DNA of 15,253 nt from Syntrophaceae bacterium UBA7544 (GCA_002479215.1 DLME01000070.1:1-15253), one strand, 5' to 3'; positions 7,868-14,379 are shown, numbered from the stretch's first letter. Numbers and translations: made by a program. Notes: generated by a model not told the origin, from the sequence alone.

Positions 7868-8758
7868 ATGTCGGAATTGCTGAAAATGCTGGGGTGTCGT
7901 TACCCTATCATTCAAGGGCCTATCGGGATGTTTAACAGTCCCAAGATGGTTGCCGCCGTTTCCGAAGCAGGCGCTTACGGAATGTTGGCGCTCGGGTTTA
8001 TTAGTAATCCGGACGAGGTAAAAAAGCTCATTGATGAAGTTCGGAAACTGACCGATAAGCCTTTTGGGGCAAACATTATGCTTATTAATCCGCACAACGA
8101 AAAAATACTGGGGGTATTGGCCGGCGCGGGCATTAAAGCTATCACTACATCCGTGGGTTCTCCGAAAGAGATATACCCGATAATCCATGAGCTGGGCATG
8201 AAAGGTATTCATGTGGTTCTCGCGTTCCAGCACGCGATACGGGCAGTTACCGCGGGAGCGGACGCTCTGGTCGTCGTCGGCTCGGAAGCCGGGGGGCTTC
8301 GTTCCTTGAATTCCGAATCATCAACGATGGTCCTTGTGCCTCTGGTAGCTGATCACGTCAAAGTTCCCCTTGTGGCCGCGGGAGGTATCGCGGATTCAAG
8401 GGGTTATAAAGCAGCTTTTGCCTTAGGTGCTCAGGGTGTGCAAGTCGGCACAAGGTTTCTGGCATCTGGGGAAAGTCCTGCCGCCGAGCAGTGGAAAAAG
8501 GCCATTATTGAATGTAGTGACGGCGGCACCGATTTGATACCATCCAATAATATGAGAACGGCGGAAAGGATTATTGTTACGCCCTGGATAAAGCAGAAAA
8601 TGGATGACCAAGAGGTGAAAAACATTGCCGCTGAAATGGATCGCCATCCCGCGGCAACCGGCAATTATGAGCGTGCCGCGTTTGGGGCAGGCCAGATAAG
8701 CGCGCTGATCAAGGATATTAAACCAATCAAAGCAATAATCGAGGAGATGGTTTCCTGA
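7868..8758 (+). CDS. Nitronate monooxygenase / FabK-like FMN TIM-barrel protein
   Basis: 296 residues of the 2-nitropropane dioxygenase/enoyl-ACP reductase II superfamily, an FMN-binding TIM barrel. The N-terminus MLGCRYPIIQGPIGM, the segment FGANIML, ALVVVGSEAGG, VPLVAAGGIADSRGYKAAFA and LGAQGVQVGTRFLAS are its standard landmarks, the last two holding the FMN phosphate. The family motif after EAGG is normally His (EAGGHRG in nitronate monooxygenases, SGGHIG in FabK), a residue tied to catalysis. Here it is EAGGLRS, so the general base is missing. The protein may act on another substrate in an anaerobe. GAGGAG about 10 bases before the ATG sets the start. Substrate unknown. Confidence 0.85.
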   Translation: MSELLKMLGCRYPIIQGPIGMFNSPKMVAAVSEAGAYGMLALGFISNPDEVKKLIDEVRKLTDKPFGANIMLINPHNEKILGVLAGAGIKAITTSVGSPKEIYPIIHELGMKGIHVVLAFQHAIRAVTAGADALVVVGSEAGGLRSLNSESSTMVLVPLVADHVKVPLVAAGGIADSRGYKAAFALGAQGVQVGTRFLASGESPAAEQWKKAIIECSDGGTDLIPSNNMRTAERIIVTPWIKQKMDDQEVKNIAAEMDRHPAATGNYERAAFGAGQISALIKDIKPIKAIIEEMVS

Positions 8759-8768
8759 TATTTGCGGC

Positions 8769-8798
8769 AAAAGAATAAAAAACTTCCCCGCCGGAAAG
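8769..8798 (-). terminator. Rho-independent terminator of the BON-like gene
   Basis: On the minus strand CTTTCC-GGCG-GGGAAG forms a 6-bp stem (one G-U pair) with a 4-base loop, followed at once by TTTTTTATTCTTTT. It lies about 64 bases past the stop at 8862. On the plus strand no T-run follows, so it does not serve the convergent gene ending at 8758. Confidence 0.7.
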
Positions 8799-8861
8799 CC
8801 TTATCGCATTTGTCATTGAGGCAGTGAATCCGCGCAAGCGGGCAAGACCCAGGAGACGGTC

Positions 8862-9299
8862 TCACTTGGGATGGGTCGGCCCGTCATCTTCTTCTTTTTT
8901 TGAGTCCAACCCAAGATCATCCAGAACATCCGCTATCTTTTCTTCCTTATCGATAACAACGGTGGAATCTCCCAAAGCGCCTGGTTGGTCAGGCGCGCGC
9001 GTGATGGCGGATTTCCTTGTTTTGGTTATCTGCCAGGAACCTTCCGAAGACATTACTAACCAGTTGTTGAAATTAAATTGGATATCGCGCACGTGGGGCA
9101 AGGCGGCAATTTCCCTGACAATGAGTTCGATCTCCTTAACGGAATAATCCTTGTCCGGCCGGACCAGATCACCGTAGAGATAAACCGTACTACCCGTAGC
9201 GGAGTAGTCTATCCTCGTCATATCTACATCATGGCGCGTGAGGACCATCCTAACGTTCCGGTTGATTTCATAGCGGGATACCTGGGCGTCCGGCGGCAT
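8862..9299 (-). CDS. Small BON-like cytoplasmic protein
   Basis: 145 residues with no signal peptide or membrane segment. Residues about 10-90 look like a BON-type alpha/beta fold: an amphipathic helix (SRYEINRNVRMVLTRHDVD), a strand pair around GSTVYLYGDLVRP, a helix KEIELIVREIAALPHVRD and the strand IQFNFNNWLV. BON domains usually read xVxLxGxV...A...A...GVxxV, so the match is structural rather than motif-perfect. The C-terminal 35 residues are very acidic (KEEKIADVLDDLGL, KKEEDDG). The start is fixed by GGGAGG (about 5 bases before ATG 9299). It is convergent to the nitronate monooxygenase homologue and has its own terminator. Function not known. Confidence 0.75.
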   Translation of the reverse strand: MPPDAQVSRYEINRNVRMVLTRHDVDMTRIDYSATGSTVYLYGDLVRPDKDYSVKEIELIVREIAALPHVRDIQFNFNNWLVMSSEGSWQITKTRKSAITRAPDQPGALGDSTVVIDKEEKIADVLDDLGLDSKKEEDDGPTHPK

Positions 9300-9351
9300 A
9301 TTTCCTCCCTTTTAATATAAAATACTCCCAATAGCCGGTTATTGTCAAGAA

Positions 9352-9417
9352 TTCGCTTCACACGCTTCACGAGATACGCGTCCCCTCAATTCGCCAATTG
9401 TCAGGAGTAAAGATTTG
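9352..9417 (+). repeat. Composite intergenic repeat, copy 1
   Basis: Two modules: TTCGCTTCACACGCTTCACG followed by AGATACGCGTCCC, then GCCAATTGTCAGGAGTAAAG and ATTTG (9393-9417). The second module recurs at 10128, 11780, 12572 and 14339, and the first at 11730, 14210 and 14970. 9300-9550 otherwise holds only the leader of the next gene. Confidence 0.75.
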
Positions 9418-9585
9418 CCCCAGTCCCCACACCCAAGATTAATCCATTATCGCAAGATGCGGGCATAAAGATTTTCATTCTTTTGTTATCGATAAAGTGT
9501 TATTATGGCTCAACTTTTTTAAATTTTATCGATGGGAGGAGAGTAATGATATGAAGAAAAAATGTGCATTTATCCTCAATATTGC

Positions 9586-9592
9586 TTTTTTT
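9586..9592 (+). other. Slippery heptamer U_UUU_UUU at first frame junction
   Basis: Zero-frame codons are GCT TTT TTT GCA. A -1 slip leads into the frame that encodes the main domain and still leaves an acceptable signal peptide. The allowed window for the change is 9550-9613. A lost T in a T8 run would look the same. Confidence 0.35.
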
Positions 9593-9785
9593 GCATTATT
9601 TATACTGCCTACTTAAATGCAGAAGACGATTTTAAAAAAATAGATCAGATTGATGATTTGATTAGGTTAACCAAAGCATATAGAAATAAGGATTATGATA
9701 TAAATTTGAATGATCAACAAAAGAGAAATGTAAGAATGCTAAATCGATTTATTTTAGAGTATATTGCGAATAAGGATCTTGCAAT

Positions 9786-9792
9786 AAAAAAG
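9786..9792 (+). other. Slippery heptamer A_AAA_AAG at second frame junction
   Basis: Codons are ATA AAA AAG CTA, the same heptamer and phase as the dnaX frameshift site of E. coli. AAGGA (9772-9776) lies 9 bases upstream, close to the dnaX Shine-Dalgarno stimulator distance. I find no convincing downstream stem. A missing A in the run is the plain alternative. Confidence 0.4.
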
Positions 9793-10127
9793 CTAAGTAC
9801 AATATTAATCTTAATTATATTTGTGGCAGCTACAATAATGAAGATAAAACAGACAAGAAAAAGATAATTTATATAAAGGCACAACCAAGCATAAAATTAA
9901 CAAAGGGTTTTGGAAAATATTTAACCAAGGATAATGATTATTTGGATATATATAACTATCTATTATATGGCAATAACGACGTGCCTTGTGACAAAACTAT
10001 GGCTTTTGCATATGGACCAAAACTCATAAAAGCATACTACATTTTGGGTCAATATCTGGCGGAAAACTTATATTTAGATGAAATTTGCAGTACTTGTGAT
10101 CAACTATTAGATTGAGTCAATCAGATT

Positions 10128-10152
10128 GCCAATTGTCAAGAGTAAAGATTGG
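10128..10152 (+). repeat. Intergenic repeat module, copy 2
   Basis: GCCAATTGTCAAGAGTAAAG followed by ATTGG, preceded by CAGATT as in the copy at 12572. It sits between the convergent AT-rich gene and the MATE gene. A small palindrome, GATTGA-G-TCAATC, overlaps the stop of the former. Confidence 0.75.
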
Positions 10153-10163
10153 AATCCATTCTT

Positions 10164-11552
10164 TCAGTTTATTGATTCAGACGGTTTTTGCTTTCCTAAT
10201 ATCCGCTTTTTCTTCCACCGGCCTCCCTTGTAGTACAACCAGTTCAACCCGACGGCCAGCGCGCTGCTGAAAAGCATTGCCATCCAGATGCCCTCCTGTT
10301 TGAAGCCGAAGGGGCCGGCGAGCACATAGGCCAGAGGAATGCGGATGATGATCAGAGCGATGAACGAGAGAACCAGCAAGGCCATCGTGTCGCCTGCACT
10401 GCGCAGGACGCCCTGGATGACGAAGATGACGGCGAAGCAGGGAAAAATAAACGCCATCCAATGATAATATTCGCCCACAAGATTCAACACATTTGCATGT
10501 TCGGCTGACTGCTTGAGGAAAATGGCGCCGATTTGATGAGAGAAAATTGCCAGCGCAGCGGTGCAAGTAACGGCAATGGCCAGCCCGAAAAACACCGACA
10601 TACGCAGGGTCTGGAAAACGCGATCTATTTTCTGAGCACCCAAGTTCTGACCGGCGATGGAGGTCGCCGCCATCCCGATAGACATGGCCGGAATGGTTGC
10701 CAGCAGATCGATCTGCATACCGATGCCGAAGGCCGCGGTAACATCCGTGCCGTAACTGTTGACCAGGGATATGATGATTACCCCGGCCAGTGAAACGACA
10801 AGCATCTGCATCGAGGCGGGCACACCGATTACGAAAACCTCCCGGATGATGTGCCAATCCAAACTATAGTCCCAGCTGTGCATATTAATGTAAGGATTAT
10901 GCCGCACAAGGTAAATATAGCCGATGATACAGGTCAGCATGGACGCCAGCGCCGTTCCCCAGGCCGCGCCGGCTACGCCAAGCGGCGGCAGAGGGCCGAT
11001 GCCGCGAATAAACAGCGGGACAAAAACAATGTTAAACACCGTAAGCAGAATGAGGATTTTCACCACTGTTTTGGCGTCACCCAGGCCGCGCAGCATCGCC
11101 GTCATCCAGTAGACAAAGAACTGAAATACCAGCGCGGCCATCATAATGGTCAGATAAGAAAGCGCCATGTCCTGAATTTCCTGCGGTGCATGCACCCATT
11201 CGAGCAACTGGCGACGCAGCACAAGGGCAATGATGGATATAAGCAGACAGAACAGGATAGAGGCGAAAAAGGAATTCGCCAGGATTTTTCTGAGCAGTGC
11301 CGTGTCCTTGCGGCCGAAGGCCTGGGCGATAAGGACATTAGTGGCCATGGCCAGGCCGATGAGAAATGCGGGCATCAGCATGATGATCGGCAGGCTGGCG
11401 GAGATTGCCGCCACCGCTGTGTGGCCCAGGAGCCGGCCGACCCAGATCATGTTGATGATACCGTAAACGGACAGCAGCAGATTGCCTAACATTAGCGGCG
11501 TGCTGAAATTAACAACCTGTCTGCCGATATTGCCTTCAGTGAAATCTTGCAC
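10164..11552 (-). CDS. MATE-family multidrug/cation efflux transporter
   Basis: 462 residues, the normal length for a 12-helix MATE antiporter that exports drugs or toxic cations in exchange for Na+ or H+. The N-terminal half holds FTEGNIGRQVVNFSTPLMLG, GIINMIWVGRLLG and ATNVLIAQAFGRKD. The second half repeats the pattern with GIGMQIDLLATIPAMSIGMA, ATSIAGQNLGAQK and FVIQGVLRSAGDT. The Gln-Asn/Gly motifs of both halves (IAQAFG, AGQNLGA) are diagnostic. The start is GTG 11552, with AAAAGGA about 5 bases upstream. A promoter with an overlapping inverted repeat lies some 60-95 bases upstream on the same strand. No adaptor or regulator gene is adjacent. Substrate cannot be predicted. Confidence 0.93.
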   Translation of the reverse strand: MQDFTEGNIGRQVVNFSTPLMLGNLLLSVYGIINMIWVGRLLGHTAVAAISASLPIIMLMPAFLIGLAMATNVLIAQAFGRKDTALLRKILANSFFASILFCLLISIIALVLRRQLLEWVHAPQEIQDMALSYLTIMMAALVFQFFVYWMTAMLRGLGDAKTVVKILILLTVFNIVFVPLFIRGIGPLPPLGVAGAAWGTALASMLTCIIGYIYLVRHNPYINMHSWDYSLDWHIIREVFVIGVPASMQMLVVSLAGVIIISLVNSYGTDVTAAFGIGMQIDLLATIPAMSIGMAATSIAGQNLGAQKIDRVFQTLRMSVFFGLAIAVTCTAALAIFSHQIGAIFLKQSAEHANVLNLVGEYYHWMAFIFPCFAVIFVIQGVLRSAGDTMALLVLSFIALIIIRIPLAYVLAGPFGFKQEGIWMAMLFSSALAVGLNWLYYKGGRWKKKRILGKQKPSESIN

Positions 11553-11606
11553 GTGTTCCTTTTTTTATTTCCGGGAGCATTGGCGATGAGAAATATCAAT
11601 GATAGG

Positions 11607-11635
11607 ATTTTATTAATATTCTTCTCTTCGTTCAA
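11607..11635 (-). promoter_or_regulatory. Promoter of the MATE gene
   Basis: Minus strand: TTGAAC (11635-11630), 17-bp spacer, TAAAAT (11612-11607). The leader to GTG 11552 would be about 50 nt. Confidence 0.55.
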
Positions 11636-11649
11636 AATGTCCACATTTT
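11634..11649. promoter_or_regulatory. Inverted repeat AAAATGT-CC-ACATTTT at the MATE promoter
   Basis: Perfect 7-bp arms with a 2-bp centre, overlapping the outer edge of the predicted -35 box of the MATE gene. The position suits a repressor or activator site. No regulator gene is next to it. Confidence 0.45.
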
Positions 11650-11729
11650 ATTTTGACCAGATCTTATTCCGGCAACGAACTATAGGGAAAACGGCCCTGC
11701 ATGTCAATTACATAATAGCCACAAATTAT

Positions 11730-11801
11730 CACGCTCCGCGAGATACGAATCCCGCTTCACGCATTACTATTTTTGGATCGCCAATTGTCAAGAGCAATGA
11801 T
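11730..11801 (+). repeat. Composite intergenic repeat, copy 3
   Basis: Diverged form: CACGCTCCGCGAGATACGAA followed by TCCCGCTTCACGC, and then GCCAATTGTCAAGAGCAATG (11780-11799). It lies in the 340-bp gap between the MATE gene and mntA. Apart from this, the MATE promoter/inverted repeat and the mntA-proximal inverted repeat, I see nothing in that gap. Confidence 0.6.
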
Positions 11802-11863
11802 ACGATCTCTAAACTTTTCACCGTCCTGCCTATAGAAGATTTATGGTACTGAAAGCTTGAAAA

Positions 11864-11889
11864 ATATTCGTTAATAATATAAAGAATAT
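11864..11889. promoter_or_regulatory. Inverted repeat ATATTC...GAATAT just before mntA
   Basis: Six-base arms 14 bp apart, ending 3 bases before the mntA ATG. The spacer holds a TATAAA-like box preceded by TTGAAA at 15 bp. It could combine promoter and autoregulatory operator of the toxin-antitoxin pair. The stretch is very AT-rich, so chance is possible. Confidence 0.3.
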
Positions 11890-11892
11890 CAC

Positions 11893-12198
11893 ATGAAATA
11901 TAAAATCGAAAAATACATTTCCCAAAGAGAAATGATTAACTTTTGTCGCCGCAACCATATCCGCAAGCTGGCATTGTTCGGATCGGTTCTTCGTGACGAA
12001 TTGAAGCCAGATAGTGACGTAGACCTGCTGGTGGAATTTGAAAAGGAACATATACCAGGCTTAATAGCACTCGCCGGAATGGAAATTGAATTAAGCAATA
12101 AATTCGGCAGAAAAGTAGACCTCAGAACACCCGGCGATCTCAGCAGATACTTTCGGGACGAGGTTGTCCGTTCGGCAGAGGTGCAATATGAAGCCTGA
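11893..12198 (+). CDS. mntA: MntA-type nucleotidyltransferase antitoxin
   Basis: 101 residues of the minimal nucleotidyltransferase family. In the characterised type VII pairs it neutralises HepT by transferring AMP to a tyrosine near the HEPN active site. The full motif GSX10DXD is visible: [20 protein letters not shown], with Gly-Ser at about 30-31 and the two metal-binding Asp at about 42 and 44. The C-terminal [20 protein letters not shown] is also standard. No strong Shine-Dalgarno precedes the ATG. The reading frame overlaps the start of hepT by 11 bases, the usual linked arrangement. Confidence 0.93.
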   Translation: MKYKIEKYISQREMINFCRRNHIRKLALFGSVLRDELKPDSDVDLLVEFEKEHIPGLIALAGMEIELSNKFGRKVDLRTPGDLSRYFRDEVVRSAEVQYEA

Positions 12199-12529
12199 TG
12201 ATAAAATACGACTTCAACATATGCTTGATGCCGCTCAAGAGGCAATTACATTTTTGCAAACGCTTAAGGGCGAACGGCTGGGAAACAATCGCTTGGTTTC
12301 TCAGGCTATTGTTCGATTAATTGAAGTTGTCGGCGAAGCAGCCGTACAAATATCAAAGGAATATAAAACCGCACATCCGGAATTACTATGGGCGCAAATT
12401 ATCGGAATGCGTAACAGAATTATTCACGCTTATTTTGACATAGACTACGAACTTGTAGAAAACACGATTAAAGTTGATTTTCCTAAACTTATCAATCAAT
12501 TGATAAAATTAATTAACGATTATAAATAG
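12188..12529 (+). CDS. hepT: HepT-type HEPN ribonuclease toxin
   Basis: 113 residues, all-helical HEPN-domain partner of MntA. The active-site motif RX4HXY is present as RNRIIHAYF, about residues 78-86; its Tyr is the residue AMPylated in studied HepT/MntA systems. [20 protein letters not shown] and the C-terminal [12 protein letters not shown] match the family helices. The start ATG 12188 lies inside the end of mntA, giving an 11-base overlap and probable translational coupling. Downstream, CGCCGCGGCG (about 12535-12544) is a palindrome without a T-run, then an intergenic repeat. HepT homologues act as tRNA or mRNA nucleases; the target here is unknown. Confidence 0.93.
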   Translation: MKPDDKIRLQHMLDAAQEAITFLQTLKGERLGNNRLVSQAIVRLIEVVGEAAVQISKEYKTAHPELLWAQIIGMRNRIIHAYFDIDYELVENTIKVDFPKLINQLIKLINDYK

Positions 12530-12571
12530 TGCACGCCGCGGCGGTGGTGGGCGCATCACGATTTTCAGATT

Positions 12572-12596
12572 GCCAATTATCAAGAGTAAAGATTTG
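12572..12596 (+). repeat. Intergenic repeat module, copy 4
   Basis: GCCAATTATCAAGAGTAAAG followed by ATTTG, preceded by CAGATT. It sits between the convergent hepT and LEA14-like genes. Shortly after, GAGCCGTCCCCGATTATT, inside the end of the next gene, resembles the GAACC(G/A)TCCC string of the repeats at 14236 and 15027. Confidence 0.7.
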
Positions 12597-12615
12597 AACC
12601 TCTCCCGCCCTTTGA

Positions 12616-13308
12616 TTATATTGAGCCGTCCCCGATTATTCCCTCTTTTGAGAAAGGGAAATTGAGGCTTCCGAATACCGAACTGACATTGGCATTTCCC
12701 TCTATCTTATAAGGCAGGTTATGTTCTGTGAAAATAACCTTCAGGATTCCACTCAAATCTTTATATTTTACAACGAGTGGTACCTGTATCTGCGTTGTTG
12801 ATGATGAGGGGATCAAGATTTCCTTTCCCATGTGGCCATTTCCGATTTCCTCATTTTTAAGGTAAATGCTGCACCCAAAAGACTTGAGTGTAAGATCAAA
12901 ATGGTTTGGATTTTTTACATCGAGATCAAGGAGAAGATTAGACTCTGTGAAGGAGATCGGACTGAGACTGACTCTACGAAGAGTAAAGGATGGATTCTCC
13001 AGTATCCAATTCGCACAAGACATGAGACAAATGGAAAAAGCAAACAGGCATAATATTCTACAATGAAGCCTTACTTTCCGTAATCTGATTGCGGTATATA
13101 TTAATATATTAGTGAAACTCCAATTACGAAAGCGCAGCGCAGCGGAATTGGTAAGTTGTAATGAGACCCAAGTTTCAGAAACAGAGCAGAGTGCACTGAA
13201 ACTTGCAGGTCGAATTATCCCGCGAAGCGGAGGGTTATGAGACTTAAATTTCAAAAGCTTGCTTTGGGGTTCATACCCGTGGTTGTTCATTAGTCTATTT
13301 GCCTTCAT
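12616..13308 (-). CDS. LEA14/WHy-domain lipoprotein, start uncertain
   Basis: The supported part is the C-terminal 135 or so residues. A hydrophobic stretch CRILCLFAFSICLMSC with a lipobox (LMSC, Cys codon at 13017-13015) is followed by a WHy/LEA14-type beta-sandwich: FTLRRVSLSPISFTESNLLL, DLDVKNPNHFDLTLKSFGCS, a strand with LKNEEIGNG and IPSSSTTQIQVPLVVKYKDL. The protein is therefore probably a lipid-anchored envelope protein related to desiccation/stress LEA type 2 proteins. The frame has no ATG, GTG or TTG between the signal sequence and two upstream ATGs (13308, 13290). Those add about 80 residues translated across a hairpin repeat (13159-13234). The original start may be lost, moved by the repeat insertion, or be non-canonical. 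The last residues (EGIIGDGSI) also run into repeat-like sequence. Confidence 0.65.
   Translation of the reverse strand: MKANRLMNNHGYEPQSKLLKFKSHNPPLRGIIRPASFSALCSVSETWVSLQLTNSAALRFRNWSFTNILIYTAIRLRKVRLHCRILCLFAFSICLMSCANWILENPSFTLRRVSLSPISFTESNLLLDLDVKNPNHFDLTLKSFGCSIYLKNEEIGNGHMGKEILIPSSSTTQIQVPLVVKYKDLSGILKVIFTEHNLPYKIEGNANVSSVFGSLNFPFSKEGIIGDGSI
13159..13234 (-). other. Structured leader element, copy 2
   Basis: Minus strand: CCCT, hairpin CCGC-TTC-GCGG, GATAATTCGAC, then hairpin with GACC/GGTC base and AAGTTTCAG/CTGAAACTT stem, and GTCTCATTA. It has the same order and conserved strings as 7074-7161 with different stem sequences. A neighbouring CCAATT...AATTGG stem (13120-13151) follows, and a further GTCTCATAA lies directly before it (13235-13243), suggesting tandem units. 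It lies upstream of the LEA14-like signal sequence. Confidence 0.5.
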
Positions 13309-13412
13309 ACCTTTCTGAATGTTCCTTATGCTTATACCAAAAGAGTTACCTAATTAATGAACATTAACAAAAGTCCCCGATTATTTTCTAGGGTAAATCC
13401 AGTTTCATTTTT

Positions 13413-13630
13413 GTCATTGTGAGGAGCCCCTCGTGGCTCCGCTTGCCCCCTGACTAGGTGGTGGCAATCTCGCCCTTGTCATTCCGGCGCAGGCCGGAAT
13501 CCAGTGTAAAACTCTACTTCCCCCTTTTCTAAAGGGTGACCATACACATCTGTCATTGCGAGGAGCGCCTTGCGCGACGTGGCAATCTCGTACTTCCCCC
13601 CTTTCTTAAAGGGGGATTGAGGGGGATTTT
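13413..13630 (+). repeat. Cluster of five short dispersed repeats
   Basis: In order: TGTCATTGTGAGGAGC...GTGGCAATCTC (13413-13472); TGTCATTCCGGCGCAGGCCG followed by GAATCCAG (13478-13504); TTCCCCCTTTTCTAAAGGGT (about 13518-13537); TGTCATTGCGAGGAGCGCC...GTGGCAATCTC (13551-13589); and CCCCCTTT-CTT-AAAGGGGG followed by ATTGAGGGGGATTTTTT (13597-13630). The first and fourth are copies of one family, the third and fifth of another. Strings of this kind are common intergenic repeats in Desulfobacterota genomes. The last hairpin is followed by T's on the plus strand only. This is essentially all that the 334-bp gap 13309-13642 contains. Confidence 0.75.
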
Positions 13631-13642
13631 TTGTCATTCCCG

Positions 13643-14143
13643 CTATTCAGTTTCGTAACAGGCCAGAATCTCGCCAAAGTAATGGGTGTGGTAATCTTTT
13701 AGCGGATAGAGGGACTTATCGTAATTTTTATCCAGATGAGCCGGATTCATGGCGGATTTGTAAACTATTTTGCATTCATAATGAATCCCCGGCACCTTGA
13801 TGATCGGCGACGCGACCTTCTGCCCGTTTGCTGTTTCCAGCTTGCACATCTTGAACTTATCCACATCCCGGCCCGATTTCGATCCGCAAAAAGCGGTTGC
13901 CTTGCCCATATCGCCTGAAGGTATTGTAACCGTAAAGTCCTGAGCCTTTTCTATAATACCGAAGGTGTGCCGGGTAGAGCGTACCGCCACCATCATGATA
14001 GGCTTCTGCCAGATGAATCCGAAAGTGGCCCAGCCGATTGTCATGGTGTTGAGTGCGTCCGCGGCCTTAACGGTTAAAAAAGCTCCTTTTTTTATTTTGC
14101 TTACGGCATCTTCGGCAATACTCATATAATTTATATTTTTCAT
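13643..14143 (-). CDS. Flavin reductase-like FMN-binding split-barrel protein
   Basis: 166 residues of the flavin reductase (DIM6/NTAB-type) family, small FMN-binding split-barrel oxidoreductases. FLTVKAADALNTMTIGWATF is the first FMN-contact strand, followed by KPIMMVAVRSTRHTFGIIEK, FTVTIPSGDMGKATAFCGSK and SGRDVDKFKM. The last 50 residues (VPGIHYECKIVYKS...HTHYFGEILACYE) complete the barrel. The open frame starts 15 bases earlier, but the five extra codons are the Shine-Dalgarno itself (AAGGAG), so ATG 14143 is chosen. The gene's first 39 bases and 86 bases of upstream DNA are duplicated at 14864-14988. A second, incomplete family member lies at the right edge. Physiological partner unknown. 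Confidence 0.87.
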   Translation of the reverse strand: MKNINYMSIAEDAVSKIKKGAFLTVKAADALNTMTIGWATFGFIWQKPIMMVAVRSTRHTFGIIEKAQDFTVTIPSGDMGKATAFCGSKSGRDVDKFKMCKLETANGQKVASPIIKVPGIHYECKIVYKSAMNPAHLDKNYDKSLYPLKDYHTHYFGEILACYETE

Positions 14144-14229
14144 GATAATCTCCTTCATTATTTCTTTACTGCAAAAAACTTATATTTCAAGACCTGACCT
14201 CATTCGTCTGTTCGCTTCACGAGATACGA
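14105..14229 (-). repeat. Duplicated 125-bp block, copy A
   Basis: Contains the first codons of the flavin reductase gene, its ribosome-binding site, and upstream sequence through TTTCAAGACCTGACCTCATT and TTCGCTTCACGAGATACGA. It matches 14864-14988 at a constant offset of 759 with only about nine differences. The part beyond 14190 is made of the dispersed repeat modules. Confidence 0.85.
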
Positions 14230-14250
14230 GATACGCGTCCCTAGAACCGT
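14210..14250 (+). repeat. Composite intergenic repeat, copy at flavin reductase leader
   Basis: TTCGCTTCACGAGATACGAG followed by ATACGCGTCCCTAGAACCGT and CCC. It shares the TTCGCTTCACGAGATACG and CGTCCC modules with 9352 and the AGAACC(G/A)TCCC string with 15027. Confidence 0.65.
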
Positions 14251-14321
14251 CCCATTTATTTTATTTATTTTACTTTCCACCATAGCACAACCATGACCGA
14301 TAAGAAATTTAAACTGACGGT

Positions 14322-14349
14322 ATTAAATGGATACTTGGTTAATTGTCAA
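14322..14349 (-). promoter_or_regulatory. Promoter formed at a repeat edge, upstream of flavin reductase
   Basis: Minus strand: TTGACA (14349-14344), 16-bp spacer, TTTAAT (14327-14322), 11 of 12 consensus bases. The TTGACA belongs to a copy of the dispersed repeat (14339-14361). The leader to ATG 14143 would be about 170 nt. Confidence 0.5.
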
Positions 14350-14361
14350 GGGTAAAGATTG
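14339..14361 (+). repeat. Intergenic repeat module, copy 5
   Basis: TTAATTGTCAAGGGTAAAGA followed by TTG, matching the (CC)AATTGTCAAGAGTAAAGATT consensus. It lies between the lipoprotein and flavin reductase genes. Confidence 0.65.
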
Positions 14362-14379
14362 TACGACGATTAGTCACAC

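Larger units (their letters stand above)
9551..10115 (+). pseudogene. AT-rich secreted-protein gene with two -1 frame changes
   Basis: GGGAGGAG lies about 10 bases before ATG 9551. The first frame gives a signal-peptide start (MKKKCAFILNIAFF) but stops at 9614. The -1 frame carries on with CIIYTAYLNAEDDFKKIDQI and runs to 9867. A further -1 frame is open from 9774 and runs 107 codons from the A6G site to TGA 10113, with normal-looking protein (KIIYIKAQPSIKLTKGFGKY, MAFAYGPKLIKAYYILGQY). Joined, they give about 187 residues: a signal peptide and a Lys/Asp/Tyr-rich soluble domain with four Cys in the last 110 residues. I do not recognise the family. Such long open frames in very AT-rich DNA argue for real coding sequence. 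Both frame changes fall on homopolymer heptamers, so sequencing deletion, decay or programmed slippage are all possible. Base composition differs from its neighbours, suggesting transfer. Confidence 0.6.

Noticed and set aside
10851..11489. 212-codon plus-strand open frame opposite the MATE gene
   Set aside because: His/Gln/Arg-rich translation with no domain, no ribosome-binding site; it mirrors hydrophobic codons of the transporter.
11547..11852. 101-codon plus-strand open frame in the MATE-mntA gap
   Set aside because: It covers promoter, palindrome and repeat sequence, and the translation is not protein-like.
14162..14190. TTGAAA box in the duplicated block as a promoter
   Set aside because: No acceptable -10 hexamer (TAAAGA at best) at 16-17 bp; too weak to list, although the block may still carry a promoter.
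9352..14361. Recurrent 20-25 bp repeat as a possible CRISPR array
   Set aside because: Copies are hundreds to thousands of bases apart in separate intergenic gaps, with genes between and no regular spacers or cas genes.
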